Position numbers and translations under genes: made by a program. A DNA stretch of 64,000 nucleotides. It comes from Pseudorhodoferax soli. GTDB lineage: Bacteria; Pseudomonadota; Gammaproteobacteria; Burkholderiales; Burkholderiaceae_C. Under the pieces are notes generated by a model that was given only the letters and a program-made list of their open reading frames with translations, was not told the origin of the DNA and ran no database searches. The DNA is taken from the NCBI RefSeq assembly GCF_003337555.1, contig NZ_QPJK01000008.1, positions 248,001 to 312,000 of the forward strand, in the 5' to 3' direction. Position 1 is the first letter of the stretch. Every line of letters starts with the position of its first letter. Positions 34,178-43,414 of this stretch are shown here, piece by piece.

Positions 34178-35452
34178 TCAGGCGGCAGCGCCCAGCGGGC
34201 CGTGCGGCACCGCCCACCCGGCGCCACCGAAGGCCGTGGCCACCGTGCCCGCCACCATGTCCGCCGTCACGGCCGACAGCGTCCAGCCCAGGTGGCCGTG
34301 TCCGGTGTTGTAGAACACGTTGGCCGACCGCCCACGCCCCACGCGCGGCAGCATGTTGGGCAGCATCGGCCGCAGCCCGGCCCAGGGCGTCACGCGGCGG
34401 GTGTCCACGCCCGGGAAGCACTCGCGCACCCAGTCCACCAGCGGACGGATGCGGTCGGCGCGGATGTCGCGGTTCTCGCCGTTGAACTCGGCCGTGCCGG
34501 CCACGCGGAAGCGGTCCGGGCCCAGGCGGCTGGTCACCAGCTTGGTGGCGTCGTCCAGCAGGCTCACCTGCGGCGCGGCGGCGCGGCTGGCCTCGTCGTC
34601 CAGGTGCACGGTGATGGAGTAGCCCTTGACCGGGTAGATGTTCACGCGGTCGCCCAGCGCGGCCGCGAACCTGCGGCTGGCCACGCCCGCGCAGACCACC
34701 ACGCCGTCGTGCTGGCGCGTGTGGCGCTGGCCGTCGGGGCCGGTGGCGGTGATGCGCACGCCGCCGGCATCGCTCAGCACCGATTCGACCTGCTGCTCGT
34801 ACAGGCACTGCACGCCGCGCCGCGCCGCGGCCTGCGCCAGGCCGACCGTGAAGCGGTGGATGTCGCCGGTGCTGTCGCTCTCGGTGTACCAGCCGCCGTA
34901 GTAGTCGCCAGCCAGCGTGGGCTCGATGGCGCGCATCTCGCCGGGCGTCACGGCGCGGCGTTCCAGCCCGCCCTGTGCCAGCAGCCTGGACACCCGGCCG
35001 GCGTGGTCGAAGCCGGCCTGGTCGCGGTAGATGTGCAGGATGCCTTCGCGCTGGTGGTCGAAGGCGATGCCCTCGGCCTCGGCCCAATCGAACAGGTGCT
35101 CGCGCGCGGCGATGGCCAGCCGCGCGGTCTCCACCGTGTTGCGTGCGTAGTGCGGCATCGCGGCGATGAACTCGGCGAACCACGAAAGCTTGTGCCAGCT
35201 CGGCTTGGGCGAGACCAGCAGCGGCGCGTCCGCGCGCAGCATCCACTTGAGGCCCTTGAGCATGGTGGCCGGCAGGTTCCAGACTTCGGCGTTGGAGGCC
35301 GACAGCTGGCCGCCGTTGGCGAACGAGGTCTCCATCGCGGCATAGCGGTGGCGCTCGTACAGCGTCACGGCAAAGCCGCGGCGCGCCAGTGCGTAGGCGG
35401 TGGTGACACCGGTGATGCCGCCGCCGACCACGGCGATGTGGGATGGGTTCAT
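34178..35452 (-). CDS. dadA: D-amino-acid dehydrogenase-like FAD oxidoreductase
   Basis: A 424-residue flavoenzyme with the FAD motif VVGGGITGVTTAYALARRG at the N-terminus, DadA features SFANGGQLSASNAEVWN and NIYPVKGYSIT, and the C-terminal GHLGWTLS. DadA oxidises D-amino acids, feeding electrons to the respiratory chain. The gene is preceded by a tandem glycine riboswitch (35508-35715), so this enzyme probably uses or is induced by glycine; glycine or a D-amino acid derived from it is a plausible substrate. The start at 35452 follows the riboswitch by 55 bases. Confidence 0.88.
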   Translation of the reverse strand: MNPSHIAVVGGGITGVTTAYALARRGFAVTLYERHRYAAMETSFANGGQLSASNAEVWNLPATMLKGLKWMLRADAPLLVSPKPSWHKLSWFAEFIAAMPHYARNTVETARLAIAAREHLFDWAEAEGIAFDHQREGILHIYRDQAGFDHAGRVSRLLAQGGLERRAVTPGEMRAIEPTLAGDYYGGWYTESDSTGDIHRFTVGLAQAAARRGVQCLYEQQVESVLSDAGGVRITATGPDGQRHTRQHDGVVVCAGVASRRFAAALGDRVNIYPVKGYSITVHLDDEASRAAAPQVSLLDDATKLVTSRLGPDRFRVAGTAEFNGENRDIRADRIRPLVDWVRECFPGVDTRRVTPWAGLRPMLPNMLPRVGRGRSANVFYNTGHGHLGWTLSAVTADMVAGTVATAFGGAGWAVPHGPLGAAA

Positions 35453-35507
35453 GTCAGATTCCAGAGCGCGCCAGGGAGTTGGACCGCTGCACGACCGTGC
35501 AACGGAC

Positions 35508-35715
35508 ACCCCCTCTGTTCTGGACCTGAGAGATTCACGCAGGCCACCCAGGGGAGGGGCTGCGCTTGCTCCTTCGGTGCACCCGGTTGGCGATGCCGCC
35601 GGGCGCTCTTCAGAGTTCGTTCGTGGGGCCGGTCCTTGTGCCTGAGAGATTCCGGGGCGGTTGCTCCTTCGGCGCCGACCGCGGCATGCTGCTGCGGTGC
35701 GGACTCTCCCGATCC
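35508..35715 (-). promoter_or_regulatory. Tandem glycine riboswitch
   Basis: On the minus strand two aptamers occur in series, each with the glycine-riboswitch core. The first (about 35715-35634) has GGGAGAGTCC, GCGCCGAAGGAGCAACC and AATCTCTCAGGCACAAGGAC. The second (about 35630-35508) has ACTCTGAAGAGCGC, CACCGAAGGAGCAAGC and GAATCTCTCAGGTCCAGAAC. The order and spacing match known double aptamers. It controls the DadA-like gene, most likely as an ON switch when glycine is abundant. Confidence 0.95.
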
Positions 35716-35945
35716 CACGCCGGTTCGCGTCGAGACGCTGGCCGGGTGTGGCAGACCTTGCGGTGCCGCCAAAGGCCGCGATTGTGGCGAGATCGGTCCG
35801 GCTTGCCAAGCCCCGGCCGCCGCAGCACGGCCGACGGCGGCAGCCGGCCTCCGGCACCGTCCGCTGGCGCTTGTCGCGAGGCGCGCGCGCAGGGTCATTG
35901 CCGTGCGTTTCCTGGTTGAGAGAAATTCCTATCTATAGTGCCCGC

Positions 35946-36557
35946 ATGACCCTTGCCACAGCGCCGACTGCCGGCGCGACACACAGCCCCCGGGCCCACG
36001 CCCTGGACCTGCTGCTGACGCGCCATTCCCCCTGGCCCCTGGCCGAACCCATCCCGAGCGAAACCGAGCTGCAGCGCGCCTTCGCCGCCGCCATGTGCGC
36101 GCCCGACCACGGTGCGCTGCGCCCCTGGCGCTTCGTGCTGATCCGCGGTGCGGCGCGCGAGCGCCTGGGCGACCTGTTCGTGCAGGCCGCGCGCCTGCGC
36201 GATCCCGCGGACGATGCCGAGCGCTTTCGCCGCAAGGCCCTGGTCGCGCCGCTGCTGGTGGCCGTGGTCGCCCATGTGCAGCCTCACCCCAAGGTGCCCG
36301 AGATCGAGCAGACCGTGGCCACGGGCGCGGCTGCGATGAACCTGCTCAACGCGCTGCACCTGCAAGGCTACGGCTGCTTCTGGGTCTCGGGCCCCAATGC
36401 CTACGACGCCACCGTGCACGCCGGCCTCGGCCTGGCCGGCAACGAGCGGCTGCTGGGCTTCGTCTACGTGGGCACGCCGCAGAACACCGGCCAGCGCCCC
36501 GCCGAGCGGGCCGACCCCGCGCCCCACGTGCGGGAGTGGCGTGGCCCGGGGGCATAG
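35946..36557 (+). CDS. Nitroreductase family protein (YdjA-like)
   Basis: A 203-residue FMN-dependent protein. The N-terminus RHSPWPLAEPIPSETELQRA and CAPDHGALRPWRFVLIRG match the YdjA subfamily of nitroreductases, which is shorter than the main group. The C-terminal GYGCFWVSGPNAYD and FVYVGTPQ are typical. It probably reduces nitro or quinone compounds with NAD(P)H; the real substrate is unknown. It diverges from the dadA-like operon. Confidence 0.9.
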   Translation: MTLATAPTAGATHSPRAHALDLLLTRHSPWPLAEPIPSETELQRAFAAAMCAPDHGALRPWRFVLIRGAARERLGDLFVQAARLRDPADDAERFRRKALVAPLLVAVVAHVQPHPKVPEIEQTVATGAAAMNLLNALHLQGYGCFWVSGPNAYDATVHAGLGLAGNERLLGFVYVGTPQNTGQRPAERADPAPHVREWRGPGA

Positions 36558-36608
36558 GCCCGTGCCGTGTGCACCAGCCATGTCTGCCGCAGGGCGCCCG
36601 GCGCGCGG

Positions 36609-37184
36609 ATGGCACGCATGATGCAGCTCGTGGTGCCGGTGCCGCAGTACCTGCCCAGCTACGCCGCAGCGCTGCGGCGCGGGTGGTCCCCGAACAACGA
36701 ACGGGGCCTAGCGGCTTCGCGCGAAGAGCTGGCGCTGATCGAAGCCGACCCTGCGGCCTTTCTCGCCTCTCTTGACGACAGGCAGGCCAAGGGCCCGCCC
36801 GTGGCGATGCCGGATGGCTCCGTGGTCCCCCGCCTGCCGGGCTTTCGGCGCTGGATGTGGGACGGCGCGTTCGCAGGGAGCATCGGTTTGCGCTGGCAGC
36901 AAGGCACCGTGGCGCTTCCGCCTTACTGCCTCGGGCACATCGGCTATGCCGTCGTCCCGTGGCGGCAGCGGCGCGGCTACGCCAGTGCGGCGCTCGTGCG
37001 CGTGCTCGAAGAGGCGCGCGCGATCGCACTGCCCTATGTCGAGATCACCACCGACCCCGACAACCTGGCCTCCCAGAAGGTGATCCTCGCCGCCGGCGGA
37101 CGGCTGCACGAGCGCTTCGACAAGCCGCCGCAGTTCGGCAGCAAGCCCTGCCTGCGCTTTCGCATCGACCTCGCCGCGGCCTAG
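36609..37184 (+). CDS. GNAT-family N-acetyltransferase
   Basis: About 191 residues from the ATG at 36609. The acetyl-CoA loop reads YAVVPWRQRRGYASAALVRV (Q/RxxGxG/A pattern in QRRGYA), and the C-terminal part (EITTDPDNLASQKVILAAGG) is the usual N-x-x-S GNAT motif. It resembles YafP/ElaA-like acetyltransferases of unknown substrate. Starts at 36567 and 36618 are also possible. Confidence 0.85.
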   Translation: MARMMQLVVPVPQYLPSYAAALRRGWSPNNERGLAASREELALIEADPAAFLASLDDRQAKGPPVAMPDGSVVPRLPGFRRWMWDGAFAGSIGLRWQQGTVALPPYCLGHIGYAVVPWRQRRGYASAALVRVLEEARAIALPYVEITTDPDNLASQKVILAAGGRLHERFDKPPQFGSKPCLRFRIDLAAA

Positions 37185-37250
37185 GCGCCAAGGCGTCTCA
37201 GGCGGCTGCGATGCCTTCGCTGGTGCGCGGTGCGCCGCGCCCGAGGCGCT

Positions 37251-38195
37251 TCATCCCACCGCCTTGATGCTGCCCGCCCGCGCGGCCTGCGCCACCATGG
37301 TGGCCAGCGCGCAAGACGCCAGCCGCGCGGCCTCGCCGTCGGCCCGGCTGGTCAGCACGATGGGCACCTTGGCGCCCAGCACGATGCCGGCCGCGTAGGC
37401 GCCGGCCAGGAAGCTCAGGCTCTTGGCCAGCATGTTGCCGGCGTCCAGGTCGGGCACGATCAGCACGTTGGCCACGCCCGCCACCGGCGAGACGATGCCC
37501 TTGATGCGCGCGGCCTCGGGGTCGATGGCGTTGTCCATGGCCAGCGGGCCGTCGAGCACGGCGCCGGTGATCTGGCCGCGGTCGGCCATCTTGCACAGCG
37601 CCGCCGCGTCCAGCGTGGAGGGCACGCGCGGGTTCACCGTCTCCATGGCCGACAGCAGCGCCACGCGCACCGCGGGAAAGCGCAGCGCATGGGCCAGGTC
37701 GATCGCGTTCTGCACGATGTCGACCTTCTCCTCCAGCGTGGGCGCGATGTTGACGGCCGCATCGCTGATCACCAGCGGCTGCGGGTGGCCCGGCACGTCC
37801 ATCACGAAGCAGTGGCTGATGCGCCGGCCGGTGCGCAGCCCGCCCTCGCGCCGCACCACCGCGCCCATCAGTTCGTCGGTGTGCAGGCTGCCTTTCATGA
37901 GCGCGTCGGCGCGGCCTTCGTGCACCAGCGCGACGGCGGCCTCGGCCGCGGCGTGGCTGTGCGGCGCGGCGATGCATTCCACGCCGGCCAGGTCGGCGCC
38001 GAGTTCGCGCGCCGCGGCATCGATCTTCGCGCGCGGGCCGACCAGCAGCGGCGTGATGAGCCCGAGCCGGGCCGATTCCAGCGCGGCCTGCAGCGCCACG
38101 GCGTTGGTGGGGTGGACGACAGCCATGCGCAGCGGCGGCAGTGCGCGCGCGGCGGCGATCAGGCGGTCGTAGTGCGGGTGGGTGGGCTGCGCCAT
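37251..38195 (-). CDS. pta: Phosphate acetyl/butyryltransferase
   Basis: A 314-residue enzyme of the PTA_PTB family. Motifs include GRADALMKGSLHTDELMGAVV, ISHCFVMDVPGHPQPLVISDAAVNI as two parts, and VLIVPDLDAGNMLAKSL. It converts acetyl-CoA (or another acyl-CoA) and phosphate to acyl-phosphate. It is divergent from the DUF3141-fabI-ackA operon with 178 bases between, so acyl-phosphate made here can be used by AckA. Single-domain length, unlike the 700-residue E. coli Pta. Confidence 0.88.
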   Translation of the reverse strand: MAQPTHPHYDRLIAAARALPPLRMAVVHPTNAVALQAALESARLGLITPLLVGPRAKIDAAARELGADLAGVECIAAPHSHAAAEAAVALVHEGRADALMKGSLHTDELMGAVVRREGGLRTGRRISHCFVMDVPGHPQPLVISDAAVNIAPTLEEKVDIVQNAIDLAHALRFPAVRVALLSAMETVNPRVPSTLDAAALCKMADRGQITGAVLDGPLAMDNAIDPEAARIKGIVSPVAGVANVLIVPDLDAGNMLAKSLSFLAGAYAAGIVLGAKVPIVLTSRADGEAARLASCALATMVAQAARAGSIKAVG

Positions 38196-38373
38196 GTCAG
38201 CGGGTCCTCGGTGTGGTGGCGGCGCGGGTGCGGCGCAGGTGCAGCATGAAAGTCCTCCGTCCAGTGGATGGGGGCATCCGGATGCCCCCTGCTGCCCCAG
38301 TGTAGAGCCCGGATTCGACACGGTGCTCGGGTATGCTGCAGTGCACCATTCTGGCTGAACAAGGCATCCACCG

Positions 38374-40179
38374 ATGGCAGATTCCGTTTCCGAACCAGCG
38401 CCCCCGGCACCGCTGGCGTTGCAGCTGGCCACGCTGTCCTACCTGGTCGACGCGCTGCAGCGCGGGGTGCTCACGCTCGATGTGCTGCGCGAGCGCGGTG
38501 ACCGCTTTCTCGAACACCTGACGGCCGGCAAGCCGCCGCTGCTCGACTTCGCGTACGAGACGCTGGTCGACGGCCGCACGCTGCCCCAGCCCTGCAACTA
38601 CCAGCTGCTGCGCATCGTGCCGCCGGCCGGCACGCGCGTGGTGGCCAGCCAGCGCCCCATCGTCATCGTCGACCCGCGGGCCGGCCACGGCCCCGGCATC
38701 GGCGGCTTCAAGCCCGACTCGGAGATCGGCGTGGCGCTGCGCCAGGGCCATCCCGTGTACTTCGTGGCCTTCCAGCCCGAGCCCGTGGACGGCCAGACCC
38801 TGGCCGACGTGGCCCGCGCCGAGGCTGCCTTCATCGACGCCGTGCGCGCCCGCCACCCGCGTGCGCCGCACCCGGCCGTGCTGGCCAACTGCCAGGCCGG
38901 CTGGGCGCTGGCCGGGCTGGCCGCGGTGGACCAGCGCATCCGCGGCCCGCTGGTGCTCAACGGCGCGCCGCTGTCGTACTGGTCCGGCAGCCCGCAGCAG
39001 AACCCCATGCGCTATGCGGGCGGCGTGCTGGGCGGCGCCTGGCTCGCGGCGCTGGCCTCCGACCTGTCGGGCGACCGCTTCGACGGTGCCTGGCTGGTGC
39101 AGAACTTCGAGAGCCTGAACCTCGCCAACACGCTGTGGGGCAAGCTCTACCACCTCTACGCCGATGTGGACGGCGAGCGCGAGCGCTTCCTGCAGTTCGA
39201 GCGCTGGTGGGGCGGCTACTTCCGCATGACGGGCGAGGAGATCGAGGCCATCGTCGAGAACCTGTTCATCGGCAACCGCCTCGCGCGAGGCGAGCTCGTG
39301 GTCGAGGGCAGGGCGGTGGACCTGCGCGCCATCGAGGCGCCCATGGTCATCTTCTCGTCCTGGGGCGACAACATCACGCCGCCGCAGCAGGCGCTGGACT
39401 GGATCATCGACGTCTGGGGCCATGAGGACGCCATCGCCGCGGCCGACCGCACCATCGTCTACCTGCTGCACCCCGGCATCGGCCACCTGGGCATCTTCGT
39501 GGGCGCGGCCGTGGCCAAGCGCGAACACGCGCAGATCATCAACGCGCTGGACCAGGTGGACGCGCTGGCGCCGGGGCTGTATGAGATGACCATCACGGCG
39601 CGCGACGGCGGCGATGCCCCCACCCAGGCCGCCACGGCGCTGGCCACGGCCGACGCCGCGCCGGCCGATGCGCAGGTGACGCGCGCCGCCACCACGCAGC
39701 TGCAGGCGCTGGAGGTGCACTTCGCGCCGCGCCGCGTGGACGACATCCGCGCGCTGAATGCCGATGGCCGCCGCGACGAAGCCCTGTTCGGCAATGTCGC
39801 CCGCCTGTCCGAGGCCAACATGCAGGCCTACCGCCAATGGCTGCAGCCGCTGGTGCGCGCCGTGGGCAGCCCGCAGCTGGGCGAGTGGCTGCGCTGGCTG
39901 CACCCGCTGCGCCAGCAGCACCTGGCCCTGTCCAGCCTGAGCCCCGGCGCGCCGCTGCTGGCCGGCCTGGCCGCGCTGGCCCGCACGCAGCGCAAGCCGG
40001 TGGACCCGGCCAACCCCTGGCTGGCCTGGGAACACCTGTTCTCGCAGAACATCACGCAGGGGCTGGACCAGCTCGGCTGGCTGCGCGACACCGCCACCGC
40101 ACAGTGGGTGAGCCAGGCCTACGGCCCGCACGGCCTGTTCGGCCTGCCCGCGCTGTTCCGCACCGAGGGCAAGGCATGA
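38374..40179 (+). CDS. DUF3141 protein (PHA synthase-like alpha/beta hydrolase)
   Basis: A 601-residue protein. The N-terminal helical segment is followed by an alpha/beta-hydrolase core related to polyhydroxyalkanoate synthases, with IVDPRAGHGPGIGGF, PAVLANCQAGWALAGLA (nucleophile elbow with Cys in place of Ser, as in PHA synthases), FSSWGDNITPPQQAL (acid) and HPGIGHLGIF (His). It probably acts on hydroxyacyl thioesters. It overlaps fabI at 40176 (ATGA) and is the first gene of the operon with fabI and ackA. The exact reaction is unknown. Confidence 0.88.
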   Translation: MADSVSEPAPPAPLALQLATLSYLVDALQRGVLTLDVLRERGDRFLEHLTAGKPPLLDFAYETLVDGRTLPQPCNYQLLRIVPPAGTRVVASQRPIVIVDPRAGHGPGIGGFKPDSEIGVALRQGHPVYFVAFQPEPVDGQTLADVARAEAAFIDAVRARHPRAPHPAVLANCQAGWALAGLAAVDQRIRGPLVLNGAPLSYWSGSPQQNPMRYAGGVLGGAWLAALASDLSGDRFDGAWLVQNFESLNLANTLWGKLYHLYADVDGERERFLQFERWWGGYFRMTGEEIEAIVENLFIGNRLARGELVVEGRAVDLRAIEAPMVIFSSWGDNITPPQQALDWIIDVWGHEDAIAAADRTIVYLLHPGIGHLGIFVGAAVAKREHAQIINALDQVDALAPGLYEMTITARDGGDAPTQAATALATADAAPADAQVTRAATTQLQALEVHFAPRRVDDIRALNADGRRDEALFGNVARLSEANMQAYRQWLQPLVRAVGSPQLGEWLRWLHPLRQQHLALSSLSPGAPLLAGLAALARTQRKPVDPANPWLAWEHLFSQNITQGLDQLGWLRDTATAQWVSQAYGPHGLFGLPALFRTEGKA

Positions 40180-40964
40180 AAGAGCTGCTGCAAGGCAAGA
40201 AGATGCTGGTCACCGGCATCGCCAACGACCAGTCCATCGCCTGGGGTTGCGCCAAGGCCTTCCACGCCTGCGGCGCCGAACTGGCCGTGACCTACCTCAA
40301 CGACAAGGCCAGGCCGCATGTGGAGCCGCTGGCCGCGCAGCTGGGCGCCGCACTGCTGCCGCTGGACGTGCAGCAGCCCGGCGCGCTGGAGGCCGTGTTC
40401 GACGCGCTGCGCCAGCGCTGGGGCCGGCTCGACGCCGTGCTGCACTCCATCGCCTTCGCGCCCAAGGCCGATCTGCAGGGCCGGTTGACCGACAGCTCGC
40501 GCGAGGGCTTCCTGCAGGCCATGGACGTCTCGTGCCACAGCTTCATCCGCATGGCGCAGCTGGCCGAGCCGCTGATGGACCGCGGCGGCGCGCTGTTCAC
40601 GATGAGCTTCCTGGGCGCGCACCAGGTGGTGCCGCACTACAACCTCATGGGCCCGGTCAAGGCCGCGCTCGAAGCCGCGGTGCGCTACCTCGCGGCCGAG
40701 CTGGGCCCGCGCGGCATCCGCGTGCACGCGATCTCGCCCGGCCCCATCCGCACGCGCGCGGCCTCGGGCCTGGCCGAGTTCGACGCGCTGCTGGAGCAGG
40801 CCGCGCTGCGCGCGCCGGCCCATGCGCTGGCCAGCATCGACGACGTGGGCTATGCCACCGCCATGCTGGCCGCCGACGCCGCCCGCCTCATCACCGGCAC
40901 CACGCTGTACGTGGACGGCGGCTACCACCTGATGGACGCGCCATGGCCGACACCCAGCCGCTGA
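40176..40964 (+). CDS. fabI: Enoyl-[acyl-carrier-protein] reductase, FabI family
   Basis: A 262-residue enzyme of the SDR superfamily. GKKMLVTGIANDQSIAWGCA is the FabI cofactor motif, SIAFAPKADL the middle part and HYNLMGPVKAALEAAVRYLA the Y-x6-K catalytic pair. It reduces enoyl-ACP in fatty acid synthesis; here it is embedded in an acyl-phosphate/PHA-like operon, so it may be a second, specialised FabI. The start overlaps the DUF3141 stop. Confidence 0.9.
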   Translation: MKELLQGKKMLVTGIANDQSIAWGCAKAFHACGAELAVTYLNDKARPHVEPLAAQLGAALLPLDVQQPGALEAVFDALRQRWGRLDAVLHSIAFAPKADLQGRLTDSSREGFLQAMDVSCHSFIRMAQLAEPLMDRGGALFTMSFLGAHQVVPHYNLMGPVKAALEAAVRYLAAELGPRGIRVHAISPGPIRTRAASGLAEFDALLEQAALRAPAHALASIDDVGYATAMLAADAARLITGTTLYVDGGYHLMDAPWPTPSR

Positions 40965-42136
40965 TCGCCGTCGCCAACGCGGGCTCGTCCAGCCTCAAGT
41001 TCGCGCTGTACGCCGTGGGCGCTGGCGGCACGCTGGTGCTGCAGCTGCGCGGCGCGGTCGAGGAACTGGACCGCGCCCCCGTGTTCCACGCGCGCGACGC
41101 CGCCGGCCGCACCGTGGCCGAGCAGCGCTGGACCGACGCGCTGGGCCACGACGCCGCGCTGGCGCAGGCCATCACCGCCGTGCAGGCGCTGCTGCCCGGC
41201 ATGCACCTCATCGGCGTGGGCCACCGCGTGGTGCACGGCGGCGCCGCGCACGACCAGGCCGTGCTGGTCACGCCTGCGCTGATGGCCGAGCTCGAGCAGT
41301 TGATCCCGCTGGCGCCGCTGCACGAGCCGCACAACCTGGCGCCGATCCGGCTGGCCTGGCAGCGCCTGCCCGGTGTGCCGCAGGTGGCCTGCTTCGACAC
41401 CGCCTTCCACCGCAGCAACCCGGCCATCGCGCAGATGTTCGCGCTGCCGCAGGAACTGCACGACGCCGGCGTGCGGCGCTACGGCTTCCACGGCCTGTCG
41501 TACGAATACATTGCCGGCCGCCTGGCCGAGCTGGCACCCGATGCGGCCGCCGGCCGCGTGGTGGTGCTGCACCTGGGCAACGGCGCCAGCGCCTGCGCGC
41601 TGCAGGGCGGGCGCAGCGTGGCCAGCAGCATGGGCTTCACGGCCGTCGACGGCCTGCCCATGGGCACGCGCAGCGGCAACCTCGATCCCGGCGTGCTGCT
41701 CTACCTGGTGCAGCAGCGCGGCATGAGCGTCGCCGACATCCACGACCTGATCTACAAGCGCTCGGGCCTGCTCGGCGTCTCGGGCATCTCCAGCGACATG
41801 CGCGTGCTGCTGCACAGCGATGCGCCGCGTGCCGCGCTGGCCGTGGACCTGTTCGTCTACCGCGTGGTGCGTGAGATCGGCTCGCTGGCCGCCGCGCTGG
41901 GCGGGCTGGACGCGCTGGTGTTCACCGCCGGCATCGGCGAGCACGCCGCCCCGGTGCGCGCCCGCGTGCTCGCGCAGCTGGGCTGGCTGGGCCTGGTGCC
42001 CGATGCCGCGGCCAACGCCGCACACGCGCCCTGCATCACGCAGGCCGGCAGCCGGGCCTCGGCCTGGGTGCTGCCGACCGACGAGGAACTGATGATTGCG
42101 CGCCACACGCTGGCGCTGCTGGAGCACACCGCATGA
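40943..42136 (+). CDS. ackA: Acetate kinase
   Basis: A 397-residue enzyme that converts acetyl-phosphate and ADP to acetate and ATP. The N-terminus ANAGSSSLKFALYAV, VGHRVVHGG, GFHGLSYEYIAG, VVLHLGNGASACA and FTAGIGEHAAPVRARVL are the classic motifs, with all catalytic residues. It overlaps fabI by 22 bases and the next small gene by ATGA. Together with the divergent pta it makes a complete acetyl-CoA to acetate route. Confidence 0.95.
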   Translation: MADTQPLIAVANAGSSSLKFALYAVGAGGTLVLQLRGAVEELDRAPVFHARDAAGRTVAEQRWTDALGHDAALAQAITAVQALLPGMHLIGVGHRVVHGGAAHDQAVLVTPALMAELEQLIPLAPLHEPHNLAPIRLAWQRLPGVPQVACFDTAFHRSNPAIAQMFALPQELHDAGVRRYGFHGLSYEYIAGRLAELAPDAAAGRVVVLHLGNGASACALQGGRSVASSMGFTAVDGLPMGTRSGNLDPGVLLYLVQQRGMSVADIHDLIYKRSGLLGVSGISSDMRVLLHSDAPRAALAVDLFVYRVVREIGSLAAALGGLDALVFTAGIGEHAAPVRARVLAQLGWLGLVPDAAANAAHAPCITQAGSRASAWVLPTDEELMIARHTLALLEHTA

Positions 42137-42471
42137 GCCAACACGAAGAACGTTTCACCACCGCCCACTGGGAAGAACTGCTGCAGAGCATCGACCTGGA
42201 GGTGGCGCAGATGGCCATCGTCTGCCACGTGCCGCTGCTGGCGCCCGGCGTGGCCGCGCGCGTGCTGGCGCGTGACAGCCTGGTGGCCGGCGTGGACAAC
42301 CCGCTGGCCTTCGCCAAGCTGCGCAACCTGCTGGCCATGCACTACGCGGTGAGCTGCCAGATGATCGACGAGGTGGGCGGCGATGCCGCGGCCGACATCA
42401 CGGCCCATGTGCGCGAGCACCTGGCACCGCGCATCGGCCACCAGCTGGATGCGCGCAAGCCGAACGACTAG
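42133..42471 (+). CDS. Small conserved-operon protein, unknown function
   Basis: A 112-residue soluble protein (FTTAHWEELLQSIDLEVAQM, then HVPLLAPGVAARVLARD and MHYAVSCQMIDEVGG). It overlaps ackA by ATGA and is the last gene of the DUF3141-fabI-ackA operon, so it is translationally coupled to ackA. No known domain is recognised. It may be an accessory subunit or regulator of the pathway. Confidence 0.75.
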   Translation: MSQHEERFTTAHWEELLQSIDLEVAQMAIVCHVPLLAPGVAARVLARDSLVAGVDNPLAFAKLRNLLAMHYAVSCQMIDEVGGDAAADITAHVREHLAPRIGHQLDARKPND

Positions 42472-42544
42472 TTCAAGGGGCGGAGCAGGGCGCGCCGCCC
42501 TGCCAGCGCGACTGCCCGTGCGCCAGGCCGGTCGGGCGCGGTTC

Positions 42545-43414
42545 TCACCCCGCCCGCAGCGCCAGCACACCGGCCAGGATCACCACCACGCCCACGGCCC
42601 GGTGCGCGCCGAAGGGCTCGCGCAGCCACAGCACGCCGATCAGCACGGCGAACAGCACCGAGGTCTCGCGCAGCGCGGCCACCACGGCCACCGGCGCGCG
42701 CGTCATGGCCCACAGCGCGATGGCGTAGCTGCCCAGCGATGCCAGCGTGCCCAGCCAGGCGATGCGCGCACGCCGCGCCAGGTACGCCATCGCCGCGGCC
42801 CGGCCGGCCGGGCCGCGGCGCCACAGCACCAGCAGCAGGTAGGGGATGCCGTCGATCACGAACAGCGCCGCCACATAGGCCCCGGCGTCGCCCGCCGCGC
42901 GCACGCCCAGGCCGTCGACCACGGTGTAGAACGCGATGACGAGGGCGTTGAACAGCGCGAAGCGCAGCGCCTTGTTGCGGCTGCCACGGGCTGCGTGCAT
43001 GCTGGCCGGCGACAGGCCCAGCACCACCACGCCCACGCACACGGCCACCACGCCCGCCCACGCCGTGGCCGACAGCCGCTCGCCGATCAGCGTGTGGCTG
43101 CCCAGCGCCACCAGCAGCGGTGCGGTGCCCCGCATCACGGGATAGGTCAGTCCCAGGTCGCCGTGTTGGTAGGCCCCGGCCAGCGCGATGTAGTAGGCCA
43201 CGTGCACCAGCGCCGAGGCCGCCAGGTAGGGCCAGGCCGCAGCGTCCGGCAGCCCGGTGAAGGCCAGCAGGGGCAGCGCGAACAACACGCCGATGCTGTG
43301 GACCAGTCCGGTGTCCAGCGCCTTGTCGGGCGCCGACTTGATCAGCGCGTTCCAGCTTGCGTGCAGCAGCGCTGCGAACAGCACGGCCAGGATGACGGGC
43401 CCGCTCAGCGTCAC
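42545..43414 (-). CDS. EamA-type DMT permease of the phosphonate cluster
   Basis: A 289-residue protein with about ten membrane helices arranged as two EamA repeats (LHASWNALIKSAPDKAL near the first helix, LAGAYQHGDLGLTYPVMRG and WLREPFGAHRAVGVVVILAG). It is translated from a GTG at 43414 that overlaps the phnZ stop (GTGA), so the two are coupled. This matches the membrane protein known to accompany phosphonate genes in Burkholderiales. It probably moves a phosphonate-related metabolite; the direction is unknown. Confidence 0.85.
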   Translation of the reverse strand: MTLSGPVILAVLFAALLHASWNALIKSAPDKALDTGLVHSIGVLFALPLLAFTGLPDAAAWPYLAASALVHVAYYIALAGAYQHGDLGLTYPVMRGTAPLLVALGSHTLIGERLSATAWAGVVAVCVGVVVLGLSPASMHAARGSRNKALRFALFNALVIAFYTVVDGLGVRAAGDAGAYVAALFVIDGIPYLLLVLWRRGPAGRAAAMAYLARRARIAWLGTLASLGSYAIALWAMTRAPVAVVAALRETSVLFAVLIGVLWLREPFGAHRAVGVVVILAGVLALRAG

